Source of the DNA: Nitrospirales bacterium
Lineage (GTDB): Bacteria; Nitrospirota; Nitrospiria; Nitrospirales; UBA8639
DNA: 8,072 nt
Assembly: GCA_029261305.1 (NCBI GenBank)
Contig: JAJDBO010000334.1
Span: forward strand, 1 to 8,072
Direction of reading: 5' to 3'
The notes under the pieces were generated by a model. The model was not told the origin of the DNA. It searched no databases and saw nothing but the letters and a program-made list of their open reading frames with translations. Positions 1 to 6,652 of this stretch are shown piece after piece. The position numbers were made by a program, and so were the translations under genes. The stretch's first letter is position 1. Every line of letters begins with the position of its first letter.

Positions 1-350
1 TGGTCGTCATGGGTTGTGAGGGAGATTCTGGATTTCCTGATACTGTGTTAATCAATCCGAAAATTGTGTTCTATGGCCCTGAGCAAGTGGAGATGTGGGA
101 AGGGTGTTTGAGTGTGGATGGGTTGCGAGGGAAGGTGACTCGACCTTCTTCAGTTCGAGTTGAAGCACTCGACCGGCATGGCGAACCTTTGGATTTTGAA
201 GCCAACGATCTTTATGGTGTGTGCATCCAGCATGAAATGGACCATTTGCTTGGCAAGGTGTTTCTTGATCGAATGACCGAACTCTCGACGCTGACTCAGT
301 TAAAAGAATTTGATTCATATTGGAAAGAAGAAAACTCGACCGTGATATAA
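1..350 (+). CDS. def: Peptide deformylase, C-terminal part (5' end outside window)
   Basis: Peptide deformylase removes the formyl group from the N-terminal methionine of nascent proteins at the ribosome in the cytoplasm, using a bound metal ion. The reading frame is already open at position 3 and runs to TAA at 348-350. The ATG at 9 is internal: the family's first motif (GxGLAAPQ) is missing because it lies upstream of the window. Two of the three signature motifs are visible: EGCLS, with the metal-binding Cys at 105-107, and the HExxH-type QHEMDH at 228-245, with the two metal-binding His and the catalytic Glu. The stretch 'VLINPKIV' and the 'GK-FLDR' segment after HExxH also fit the family. 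A C-terminal tail of about 20 residues follows the catalytic core, as in many full-length deformylases. It is on the same strand as the ABC exporter, 63 bp upstream, with no terminator between them. Confidence 0.95.
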   Translation, partial: VVMGCEGDSGFPDTVLINPKIVFYGPEQVEMWEGCLSVDGLRGKVTRPSSVRVEALDRHGEPLDFEANDLYGVCIQHEMDHLLGKVFLDRMTELSTLTQLKEFDSYWKEENSTVI

Positions 351-413
351 CGGTCCTTTGTGTCAGTATCCTGCCTAAACACTCTTTCTCTTAAATAGGT
401 TGTCAATCTTCTC

Positions 414-2138
414 GTGAATTCTCTTATTCGAATTCTTGGTTATCTCCGTCCTCACCGCCGTCTGGTGGTGACGATGTTTTCCTTTGCCTCTCTAGCCACC
501 ATTTTTGATCTGCTCCCACCCAAGTTGATTGGGATGATTATCGATGATGTAATTCAAGCCGAGCGTACGGAATTGTTGCCCTGGGTGTTGAGTGGATTGG
601 TAATGGCCTATGGACTAAAAAATGTTCTAAATTCCTTTCGGATCCGGTTTAACAATATTCTCGAACAACGGGTGATTTTTCATCTGCGTCAACAAGTGTT
701 TCATGCATTACAACGGTTATCAATTAGTTACTACGAAAACCGGTCTACCGGAGAAATCATGTCTCGGGTAATGAGTGATACGGAACATGTCGAACGGATA
801 TTTATCGATGGATTAGAAAGTATGTTGACGGCGACACTTACACTCGTGGGCATTACTATTATTCTTTTTGCGTTGAATTGGAAGTTGGCCTTGTTGTCCT
901 TAATCCCGATTCCACTTTTGATCTTCTCGGGAATTACCTTTTCTCGACGGGTGCATGGGTACTATCACGTGATTCGGAAAAGTACAGCTGACTTAAGTGC
1001 ATATCTCCAAGATGCCTTATCAGGTATTCGAGAAACTATGGGCTTTAATCGACATAAATATGAGCATGCACGATTTGATGAAAAGAGCCGGGCAGTGAAT
1101 GCGAGTACCTTGCAGGCCATGTTTCTTTGGTCAGTTTATTCACCCAGTATGATTTTCATTGGCAGTTTGGGAACAGTTTTTGTCCTGTGGGTCAGTCCGA
1201 GTGAAATTGCATCAGGTCAGTTGTCGGTTGGTGACTTGGTTATGTTCATGCTCTATCTAGCTTTGTTTTACGTGCCAATTAATCAAATCCATTCAGTGAA
1301 CCACATGTTGCAGCATGCTCTGGCCGCGAGCGAACGAATTTTTGAAGTTCTCGATACTGAACCTGATGTCGTGGATCGTATGGGTGTGGTAACTCCTCAA
1401 GAAAAACTCGAAGGGGTTGTATCGTTACAGGATGTCAGATTTGACTATCGGCAAGATCTCCCTGTGTTGAATGGTGTGACCATAAACATTCCTCCCGGCC
1501 AACGAGTGGCATTGGTGGGTCCAAGTGGGGCAGGCAAAAGTACCTTGATTAAATTGATGATGAGATTTTATGACGTCAAAGGGGGAAGCCTATCTCTAGA
1601 CGGTGTTGATGTCAGAGATTTGCCTTTAGCATATCTGCGAAGTCAGGTCGGACTGGTACAGCAGGAACCATTTTTATTTAATGGAACGGTTCGAGACAAC
1701 ATTGCCTATAGCAATCCAGAGGCCACTCAATCAGATATTGAAGGGGTGGCGATGGCTGCTCGAGCCCATGAATTTATCATGGAATTGCCTGAAAAATATG
1801 ATACCTGGATTGGAGAGCGAGGTGTGAAGCTTTCTGTCGGTCAAAAGCAACGTGTGGCGATAGCCCGCGTACTCCTCAAAGATCCTCCAATTGTTATTTT
1901 TGATGAGGCAACCTCTAATATCGATACGGAAACAGAAGTCAAAATTCGGGAAGCCTTAGATGTGTTAACTCAAGGCCGAACGACTATTGTGATTGCCCAC
2001 CGATTGTCCACTCTTCAACAGGTCGATCGTATTTTGGTGTTAGAGCGCGGGTGCCTGGTTGATGAAGGCACGCATTCCATTCTCCTCGCACGTGATGGTC
2101 TCTATCGCACTCTTTATCAAGCCCAATTTGAGAGATAA
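414..2138 (+). CDS. ABC exporter half-transporter (fused permease and ATPase, MsbA-like)
   Basis: This is a 574-residue half-transporter that should form a homodimer or heterodimer in the inner membrane and export a lipid, drug or peptide; the substrate cannot be read from the sequence. The N-terminal half (about 1-320) has six hydrophobic segments, near residues 17-43, 55-75, 136-155, 157-177, 238-260 and 272-295, and the family motif YYENRSTGEIMSRV (106-119). The ATPase half has Walker A GPSGAGKST (369-377), Q-loop Gln417, signature LSVGQ (473-477), Walker B IVIFDE (493-498, catalytic Glu498), D-loop SNID (501-504) and H-loop His529. The signature has Val where the consensus has Gly. The GTG at 414 is chosen because an in-frame stop lies at 396-398 and the N-terminus (LGYLRPHRR) fits the family; the ribosome-binding site is weak. 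It may share a transcript with def. A hairpin follows at 2187. It could be annotated msbA, but orthology is unproven. Confidence 0.95.
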   Translation: MNSLIRILGYLRPHRRLVVTMFSFASLATIFDLLPPKLIGMIIDDVIQAERTELLPWVLSGLVMAYGLKNVLNSFRIRFNNILEQRVIFHLRQQVFHALQRLSISYYENRSTGEIMSRVMSDTEHVERIFIDGLESMLTATLTLVGITIILFALNWKLALLSLIPIPLLIFSGITFSRRVHGYYHVIRKSTADLSAYLQDALSGIRETMGFNRHKYEHARFDEKSRAVNASTLQAMFLWSVYSPSMIFIGSLGTVFVLWVSPSEIASGQLSVGDLVMFMLYLALFYVPINQIHSVNHMLQHALAASERIFEVLDTEPDVVDRMGVVTPQEKLEGVVSLQDVRFDYRQDLPVLNGVTINIPPGQRVALVGPSGAGKSTLIKLMMRFYDVKGGSLSLDGVDVRDLPLAYLRSQVGLVQQEPFLFNGTVRDNIAYSNPEATQSDIEGVAMAARAHEFIMELPEKYDTWIGERGVKLSVGQKQRVAIARVLLKDPPIVIFDEATSNIDTETEVKIREALDVLTQGRTTIVIAHRLSTLQQVDRILVLERGCLVDEGTHSILLARDGLYRTLYQAQFER

Positions 2139-2186
2139 GGGGCTTGGTTGGAATTGATACCGTAATCTTCCCTTTCTCCTAATAGT

Positions 2187-2243
2187 TTGGCCGACTCATC
2201 CGTAAGGAGTGAGCCGGCCAATGTGTGTCCTTTTCTAATTTTT
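2187..2243 (+). terminator. Hairpin terminator after the ABC exporter gene
   Basis: An imperfect inverted repeat lies between two convergent genes. The left arm TTGGCCG-A-CTCA-TCC (2187-2201) pairs with GGA-G-TGAG-C-CGGCCAA (2206-2221) around a GTAA loop. There is one A/C mismatch and one bulged G. A T-rich stretch (CCTTTTCTAATTTTTC) begins about 8 nt after the stem, so it is a plausible but not ideal intrinsic terminator for the exporter transcript. The minus-strand side has no T tract, so termination of the large opposing gene here is less certain. Confidence 0.55.
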
Positions 2244-2273
2244 CTGGCGTACCGGAGATTTGCCCGTTTTTAT

Positions 2274-5200
2274 TTATGGACTGCTAGTGATAACCACAGA
2301 GTACATGCTCTTTCCTTGTCCGTTATTTCCCCCCAGAACAACAGTGCCTGCTGGGAATGATTGGCTATACAAATCCAGCGTGGTATCCGAGGTAACTAAA
2401 TTCATGCCAGTATCTGTAAAACTATTGAGCCAAGCTGGTTTGTTGGTGAGTCGAACATCGTGTCCCACGTACACGGTCACGGGTTGATCAACAGTAAAAC
2501 TCAGGAATGTCGTTCCTGAAGAATTTTTGTCATTATTGGCAGTCTTAATATAGGTTGCCCCCGAGATGGCTCCCGGCACATTCGTGAATGTATACGATCG
2601 GTCAATATACACGGTCTCTCCATTTTGCAAACTATCGATCTTGACCTCATAGTTTTTACCACTTTCCACGGAAAGATTAGTGATGTTAAGGGGCCCAGTG
2701 GGTGGGTCTATGATGGTGATCTGGACGGTGGCGGAGGTTGTCTCATTCCCAGCCGCATCTTCTGCGATGGCGGTTAAATCATATGACCCCAATGGGAGAG
2801 TCGTGGTATCCCACTGAACAGAATAGGGGTCCGTTACATCTTCGGATCCAATCAGAACATTATCCCTGAAGAATTTTACCCCTACTACTCCAACGTTATC
2901 AGAGGCTGTAGCACTAATAGTGACTGTGCCAAATACATCAGCGCCGGTACTCGGCGACGTGATACTTATACTTGGGAAGGAATTATCAATAATCGAGACG
3001 GTAATGGTTTCGGAAGTGGTTTCATTGCCGGATGTGTCCTTGGCTATGGCTGTGATATTGAAGGACCCAGGAGTAAGAGGATTCGTATCCCATGGTATTG
3101 AGTATGGCGTGGTAGTGTCTTCTGCTCCAATCTGTACGTTATCAACAAGGAAACGGACACCGGTGATCCCAATGTTGTCGGCGGCGGTGGCAGATATATT
3201 CACCACCCCTGAGACTTCTTGTCCATCGATGGGAGCAATGAGACTCACGGTCGGAGGTGTGGTGTCTGGAGCCGGTGGACCATCCAGAGCGACTACGACC
3301 GAGTACATGCTTTTTCCGCTGCCAGAATTTCCGCCCAAAACAACAGTACCTGCTGGGAAGGATTGACTATATAGCTCCAGTGTTGTGTCCGAGGTGACCA
3401 AATTCATTCCGGTGTCGGTAAAGCTATTTAACCAAGAAGGTTTATTCGTGAGACGGACGTCATGGCCAACATATACCATTACTTGCTGATTGACCGTGAA
3501 ACTCAAGAAATTATTTCCTGACTTATTTTTGTCATTATTGGCTGTCTTAATATAGGTCGCCCCTGAGATGGCTCCAGGTACGTTAGTGAATGTATAAGAC
3601 CGGTCGATGTATACGGTCTCCCCATTTTGCAAACTATCGATTTTAATTTCATACGGTTTGCCACTAGTAACTATCAAATTGGTGATATCAAGGGTGCCAG
3701 TTGGTGGACCAAGTAGATTGACGGTGGCCACCGCCGAAATGGTTTCATTCCCGGCTGCATCTCTTGCTATGGCGGTTAAATCATACTGCCCCAATGGAAG
3801 GGTGGTGGTATTCCATTGAACAGAATAGGGTGCGGTTAAATCTTCTGATCCAATCAGAATATTATCCCTGAGGAAGCGTACTCCAACAATACCAATGTTA
3901 TCAGAGGCGGTGGCATCAATGGAGACCGTGCCGAATACATCAGAGCCGGAACCCGGCGACGTAATACTTACACTTGGGAACGAATTGTCAATCGGAGCCT
4001 GTGGAATGGAGACTGTAATGGTTGCTGACGTGGTTTCTAATCCTGCCGCATCTCGTGCGATGGTATTGAGATTATATGAGTTGGGGAGTAGGGCTGTGGT
4101 ATCCCAATTAATGGAATAAGGTGCGACCGTATCTTCTACGCCATAGGGGGTGTTATTGACCAAAAGCCGAACTCCTTCGACCCCAATGTTATCATTTGCA
4201 CTCGAGTTGACAGAAACCACTCCTGATACCACTTCGCCTTGAGTTGGATTCGTGATGTCAATGGTGGGAGGGGTAGTGTCGGGAGGTGGATCATTTTCAA
4301 AGGTGGCCGTGACAGAATGTGCTTGGTCCATGGTAACAGCACATGGAGCTGTCCCAGAGCAATTTCCACCATTCCACCCAGTAAAGTTTGATCCTGCACC
4401 GGCCACTGCGGATAACGTGACGACTGTCCCCTGGGTATAGGAGTTGGTACAGGAAGCCGCGGGACAATTAATGTTCCCTATATCACTGCTCACACTCCCA
4501 CTGCCAGTCACGGCTAACGTTAATGTTTCTTGGGTTGGGGGTATGAGTGAAAAGGTTGCGGTTACAGCCTGCGCTTGGTCCATGGTTACCGCACAAGTCC
4601 CGATGCCGCTACATCCAGCCCCGGTCCACCCAGCAAAGTCTGATCCTGCATCGGCCACTGCGGATAACGTGACAACCGTTCCTGGCGAATAAGAGTCGGT
4701 ACAGGAAGCCGCGGGACAATTAATGGTCCCTATATCACTACTCACATTCCCATTGCCTGATAAAGATATGGTTAGGGGATTGGGAGCGCCTCCACCCCCA
4801 CTGAGTACTTCCAGGGTCTGGACTAAATAGATAGAGGTCCGAGTGCTGGTTATACTCAGTCCTTGCCAATCAATCGAGGGGCTTTGGTCTGTTCCTTGAA
4901 TAGTCCATGCCGATGTGGCCGAACCCGCCGTGTAATACACCGTTGGCTGTCCCGATGGCGCCCAGAAAGTCAGGAACACATCTTGGCCGGCCACAAGATC
5001 GAAGGCTATGGGATCACTGGTAACTGTTCCACCAGCTGGCACGGTTACTCCGTTATCCCAGGAATTCCCAAAGGTGACGTGCTGGAAAGTACTGTCCACT
5101 CCATTGAGCGTACTACCATCCCGTTGCACCAGCGAAACTCGTTCCACGGCGTAACTACTAGATTCTCTACCTTGAAGGGTCAACTGGACTGTCGATCCAG

Positions 5201-5930
5201 TGGTTGTAATGGCGGTCCCGTCGAGTAAGATTCTGAAACTTCGATTGTCCCATCCGGAATTCGTCCAATTTCCGCCAGGGTTCTGTTCCGCTGCGGTCCA
5301 CGCCACCACTGGAGAACCACCGCCGGTCACGGAAAACGTGGCCGTGACGGCCTGCGCTTGATCCATGGTTGCCACACAACTTCCGATGCCGCTACATCCG
5401 GCCCCACTCCACCCTGCAAAGGCTAATCCTGCATCGGCCACAGCGGTTAGCGTGACGACGGTCCCGTGGCTATAGGTGTCGGTACAGGAAGTCGCGGGAC
5501 AATTAATGGTCCCTACATCACTGCTTACATTTCCACTGCCGCTCACGGTTACCGATAGGGATTTTGGAGAAGTGTCAGGAGGTAGTTCACCTTCTTCCTG
5601 GTCGGAAAGACCGCTCAAATTATTTGAGGAGTCTTTGGCTTTTAAGGCAAAGAAATAGGTCACGCCAGGGGTGAGGATTCCAGGAGCAAAATCATAGCTA
5701 GTAACGAGACCAACTGATATTGGTGAGTTGGGGTGATTATAGACGCCATCCTGGTCCCCAAAAAAAATTTCATATCCAGCTAAGTCGGGTTCGGTATTTG
5801 CTGTCCAGCTAAGTTGACCATTTCCAGCTCCAAGAACTTCTGCTGGAGTGACTGTGAGAGAAAGTAACAGCAGAAAGGAAAGATTTATGGCAGAAATTTT
5901 GATTAGACGGTGTAAGTTTTTTGCAATCAT
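2274..5930 (-). CDS. Secreted multi-module protein: FnIII, InlB-like repeats, Ig repeats and duplicated C-terminal module
   Basis: This is a 1218-residue exported protein of unknown specific function, probably a surface or extracellular binding protein. Residues 1-35 are a Sec signal peptide (basic start, LSFLLLLSL core, cleavage likely after VLGA). The modules, by eye, are: fibronectin type III-like 37-124; InlB-like repeat 125-205; a 180-residue beta-rich domain 206-385; InlB-like repeats 386-469 and 470-555; Ig-like 556-652 and 653-745; module D1 746-893; Ig-like 894-986 and 987-1079; module D2 1080-1218. No catalytic motif, LPxTG, C-terminal anchor helix or second membrane segment is visible. 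The ATG at 5928-5930 is preferred because AGGGAG lies 9 nt upstream and the signal peptide starts there. An in-frame ATG at 6042-6044 would add 38 residues ahead of the signal peptide and has no ribosome-binding site. The gene is convergent with the ABC exporter and divergent from the cold-shock gene. An adhesin or polysaccharide-binding role is inference. Confidence 0.9.
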   Translation of the reverse strand: MIAKNLHRLIKISAINLSFLLLLSLTVTPAEVLGAGNGQLSWTANTEPDLAGYEIFFGDQDGVYNHPNSPISVGLVTSYDFAPGILTPGVTYFFALKAKDSSNNLSGLSDQEEGELPPDTSPKSLSVTVSGSGNVSSDVGTINCPATSCTDTYSHGTVVTLTAVADAGLAFAGWSGAGCSGIGSCVATMDQAQAVTATFSVTGGGSPVVAWTAAEQNPGGNWTNSGWDNRSFRILLDGTAITTTGSTVQLTLQGRESSSYAVERVSLVQRDGSTLNGVDSTFQHVTFGNSWDNGVTVPAGGTVTSDPIAFDLVAGQDVFLTFWAPSGQPTVYYTAGSATSAWTIQGTDQSPSIDWQGLSITSTRTSIYLVQTLEVLSGGGGAPNPLTISLSGNGNVSSDIGTINCPAASCTDSYSPGTVVTLSAVADAGSDFAGWTGAGCSGIGTCAVTMDQAQAVTATFSLIPPTQETLTLAVTGSGSVSSDIGNINCPAASCTNSYTQGTVVTLSAVAGAGSNFTGWNGGNCSGTAPCAVTMDQAHSVTATFENDPPPDTTPPTIDITNPTQGEVVSGVVSVNSSANDNIGVEGVRLLVNNTPYGVEDTVAPYSINWDTTALLPNSYNLNTIARDAAGLETTSATITVSIPQAPIDNSFPSVSITSPGSGSDVFGTVSIDATASDNIGIVGVRFLRDNILIGSEDLTAPYSVQWNTTTLPLGQYDLTAIARDAAGNETISAVATVNLLGPPTGTLDITNLIVTSGKPYEIKIDSLQNGETVYIDRSYTFTNVPGAISGATYIKTANNDKNKSGNNFLSFTVNQQVMVYVGHDVRLTNKPSWLNSFTDTGMNLVTSDTTLELYSQSFPAGTVVLGGNSGSGKSMYSVVVALDGPPAPDTTPPTVSLIAPIDGQEVSGVVNISATAADNIGITGVRFLVDNVQIGAEDTTTPYSIPWDTNPLTPGSFNITAIAKDTSGNETTSETITVSIIDNSFPSISITSPSTGADVFGTVTISATASDNVGVVGVKFFRDNVLIGSEDVTDPYSVQWDTTTLPLGSYDLTAIAEDAAGNETTSATVQITIIDPPTGPLNITNLSVESGKNYEVKIDSLQNGETVYIDRSYTFTNVPGAISGATYIKTANNDKNSSGTTFLSFTVDQPVTVYVGHDVRLTNKPAWLNSFTDTGMNLVTSDTTLDLYSQSFPAGTVVLGGNNGQGKSMYSVVITSSP
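2277..3251 (-). repeat. Tandem unit 2 of the large gene (Ig3-Ig4-D2)
   Basis: This is the second, C-terminal copy of a three-module unit, coding residues 894-1218. It matches the preceding unit with a constant offset of 1002 bp (334 codons). For example, GTACATGC is at 2301 and 3303, ACGGTCTC at 2611 and 3613, and GGCGGTTAAATCATA at 2769 and 3771. The copies differ largely at synonymous positions, so the duplication looks old and the protein sequence conserved. Confidence 0.85.
3252..4265 (-). repeat. Tandem unit 1 of the large gene (Ig1-Ig2-D1)
   Basis: This is the first copy of the three-module unit, residues 556-893, including the Pro/Asp/Thr-rich linker (DTTPP) that joins it to the next copy. 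Each Ig-like module of about 93-97 residues carries a DNIGxxGVRxL-type strand, a PYSxxW strand and an AxDxxGxET strand near its end, typical of bacterial Ig-like domains. Ig1 pairs best with Ig3 and Ig2 with Ig4, which shows that the whole unit, and not single domains, was duplicated. Confidence 0.85.
4266..4523 (-). repeat. InlB-like Cys-containing repeat 3 within the large gene
   Basis: This encodes residues 470-555. The pattern is (V)SGSGSVSSDIGxINC, PAASC, then GTVVTLSAVA, GW.G..CSG...C and a closing VTATF. Four Cys are present, as in its sister repeats. Its conserved 5' block starts at 4447 on the plus strand and lies exactly 252 bp (84 codons) from the same block in repeat 2. Confidence 0.8.
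4524..4775 (-). repeat. InlB-like Cys-containing repeat 2 within the large gene
   Basis: This encodes residues 386-469 and is directly adjacent to repeat 3. The same four Cys occur (INC, ASC, GCSG, GTC), with FAGWTG and a VTATF end. It shares an almost identical block of about 40 bp with the other two copies (starting at 4699 here). This fits the bacterial divergent InlB B-repeat type of small beta domain found in exported proteins. Confidence 0.8.
5316..5558 (-). repeat. InlB-like Cys-containing repeat 1 within the large gene
   Basis: This encodes residues 125-205. It has the same four-Cys pattern and the same DNA block of about 40 bp (starting at 5482, 783 bp or 261 codons from the copy in repeat 2). 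It is separated from repeats 2 and 3 by a 180-residue domain of a different kind. Confidence 0.8.
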
Positions 5931-5939
5931 AATAGGAAA

Positions 5940-5945
5940 CTCCCT
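5940..5945 (-). promoter_or_regulatory. Ribosome-binding site deciding the start of the large gene
   Basis: Read on the minus strand, AGGGAG lies 9 nt before the ATG at 5930. The other in-frame ATG codons upstream, including the one at 6044, have no comparable site. This and the signal peptide position support the shorter protein. Confidence 0.6.
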
Positions 5946-5977
5946 GGGTGACTTTCTCGATGAGGAAATGTCATTTG

Positions 5978-5989
5978 TCATCATGATGA
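5978..5989. repeat. Perfect 12-bp palindrome in the 5' leader of the large gene
   Basis: TCATCATGATGA is its own reverse complement. It lies about 48 bp upstream of the preferred start codon of the large gene. It could be an operator or a chance palindrome; no neighbouring copy was seen. Confidence 0.3.
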
Positions 5990-6146
5990 AAGGGGCGTAA
6001 TGGGTTTGACGTATGGGGTGTTCACTCATATGCTCTTCACTCATTTCAAAATTTTTTATTGGTTGAGAAACAAAAAATGCCTAGTAGGCGAATGTTTTCT
6101 AGTTATGTGTATCGGGACCTAGATGCCAGAAGTTAATCGTGGATAA

Positions 6147-6162
6147 AGCAATAATGGTGCCT
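6147..6162 (-). promoter_or_regulatory. Candidate sigma-54 (-24/-12) promoter for the large secreted-protein gene
   Basis: Read on the minus strand, the sequence is AGGCAC-CATTA-TTGCT. The sigma-54 consensus is TGGCAC-N5-TTGCW, with exactly 10 bp between the invariant GG and GC. Here the spacing is exact and only the first base departs. The transcript would start near 6135 and have a leader of about 200 nt. I saw no convincing sigma-70 pair closer to the gene. No activator gene is in the window. Confidence 0.35.
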
Positions 6163-6184
6163 TCCAAAAATATTCTTTAAAAGT

Positions 6185-6217
6185 TTAAAAAAATCATAGT
6201 GTTATGAATTTTTTTAA
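6185..6217. repeat. AT-rich inverted repeat upstream of the candidate sigma-54 element
   Basis: The left arm TTAAAAAAATCATA (6185-6198) and the right arm TATGAATTTTTTTAA (6203-6217) are complementary apart from one extra base, with a 4-nt GTGT centre. It could be a regulator-binding dyad or a weak AT-rich hairpin. It lies roughly 25 bp upstream of the sigma-54-like element of the minus-strand gene. Confidence 0.4.
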
Positions 6218-6484
6218 GGTTTAAAATCAGTAAAATATTTGAATGGAAGTGTAGTGGTTCCTGTTCAGTGTTTATACTTAAATTGATTGAATGTTTTGTG
6301 TTTTTCTAATAGTTTCATGGTCTATGTGAGAAATTCTTGATGGATAAAAATTGCCTAGTACTCATGAAATTTTCGGCAAATGAATTTCTGGCTTGAAAAC
6401 AGGAATAGTGGTAACTGAGGGAATTGAAAATTCTGGAAGGGGTAGTATTGAAAGTAATGAGTTATCTACTTGAAGTTATTGTTA

Positions 6485-6540
6485 TTGACTTACTTTTATA
6501 TTCATGGTAGATCCTGCCTATTATTATAGGTTTTTATAAT
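6485..6540 (+). promoter_or_regulatory. Candidate sigma-70 promoter elements for the cold-shock gene
   Basis: TTGACT (6485-6490) is followed after 17 bp by TAGATC (6508-6513), which is preceded by TGG as an extended -10. A perfect TATAAT occurs at 6535-6540 but lacks a good -35. Either would start a transcript 15-45 nt before the hairpin at 6562 and give a cold-shock leader of about 110-140 nt. The choice between them cannot be made from sequence alone. Confidence 0.35.
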
Positions 6541-6561
6541 GAATATTATTTTCTACAGGAT

Positions 6562-6603
6562 GCCGCAGGGGGCTGATTAGCCTTTTGCGGCTTGTTTTTT
6601 TTT
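6562..6603 (+). terminator. Strong intrinsic-terminator-like hairpin in the cold-shock gene leader
   Basis: A 12-bp stem (6562-6573 with 6580-6591, including three G-T pairs) closes a TGATTA loop. It is followed by TTG and nine T residues (6595-6603), the classic form of a Rho-independent terminator on the plus strand. No plus-strand gene lies upstream before the ABC exporter, more than 4 kb away. The hairpin therefore ends either a small RNA or the cold-shock leader itself (attenuation). The cold-shock start codon is 55 nt further on. Confidence 0.75.
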
Positions 6604-6646
6604 AGGGCCTTTGAAGCCAGGAAAATTGTTTCCAGGGTCCAAAAAA

Positions 6647-6652
6647 AGGAGG
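6647..6652 (+). promoter_or_regulatory. Strong ribosome-binding site deciding the GTG start of the cold-shock gene
   Basis: A full AGGAGG lies 5 nt before the GTG at 6658 and is preceded by an A-rich stretch. It shows that translation starts at GTG and not at the in-frame ATG-like codons upstream. Confidence 0.85.

Larger units (their letters stand above)
6045..6561. other. AT-rich intergenic region between divergent genes
   Basis: About 0.5 kb separates the large minus-strand gene from the cold-shock gene leader. It is clearly richer in A and T than the flanking genes, and no convincing coding frame was found. It holds a sigma-54-like element (minus strand), an AT-rich dyad at 6185-6217, promoter-like elements for the cold-shock gene, and a 9-bp direct repeat TGCCTAGTA preceded by A runs (6078-6086 and 6352-6360). 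Between about 6220 and 6480 I see nothing else I can support. Confidence 0.6.

Noticed and set aside
52..318. 88-residue minus-strand reading frame opposite the deformylase
   Set aside because: It is the antisense shadow of a recognisable gene with catalytic motifs.
2920..3366. 148-residue plus-strand reading frame, with similar ones at 3607-3819 and 3895-4119
   Set aside because: These arise opposite the repeated Ig and D modules. Their recurrence at the 1002-bp spacing reflects the repeat itself, not conserved genes.
4863..5228. 121-residue plus-strand reading frame
   Set aside because: It lies wholly inside the large minus-strand gene, has no ribosome-binding site, and its translation resembles no protein. 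The minus frame is clearly the coding one (repeats, signal peptide).
2277..5558. Repeats in the large gene considered as a CRISPR-like array
   Set aside because: The repeats are long, in frame and coding, with domain-length periods (252 and 1002 bp), and have no short spacer structure.
5931..6044. 38-residue N-terminal extension of the large secreted protein
   Set aside because: It has no ribosome-binding site and would place a normal signal peptide in mid-protein. It is kept as an alternative only.
6078..6360. 9-bp direct repeat TGCCTAGTA (6078-6086 and 6352-6360), considered as attachment or insertion-site ends
   Set aside because: It is too short, and nothing resembling an integrase, transposase or inserted element lies between the copies. 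It is probably chance or a weak regulatory repeat.
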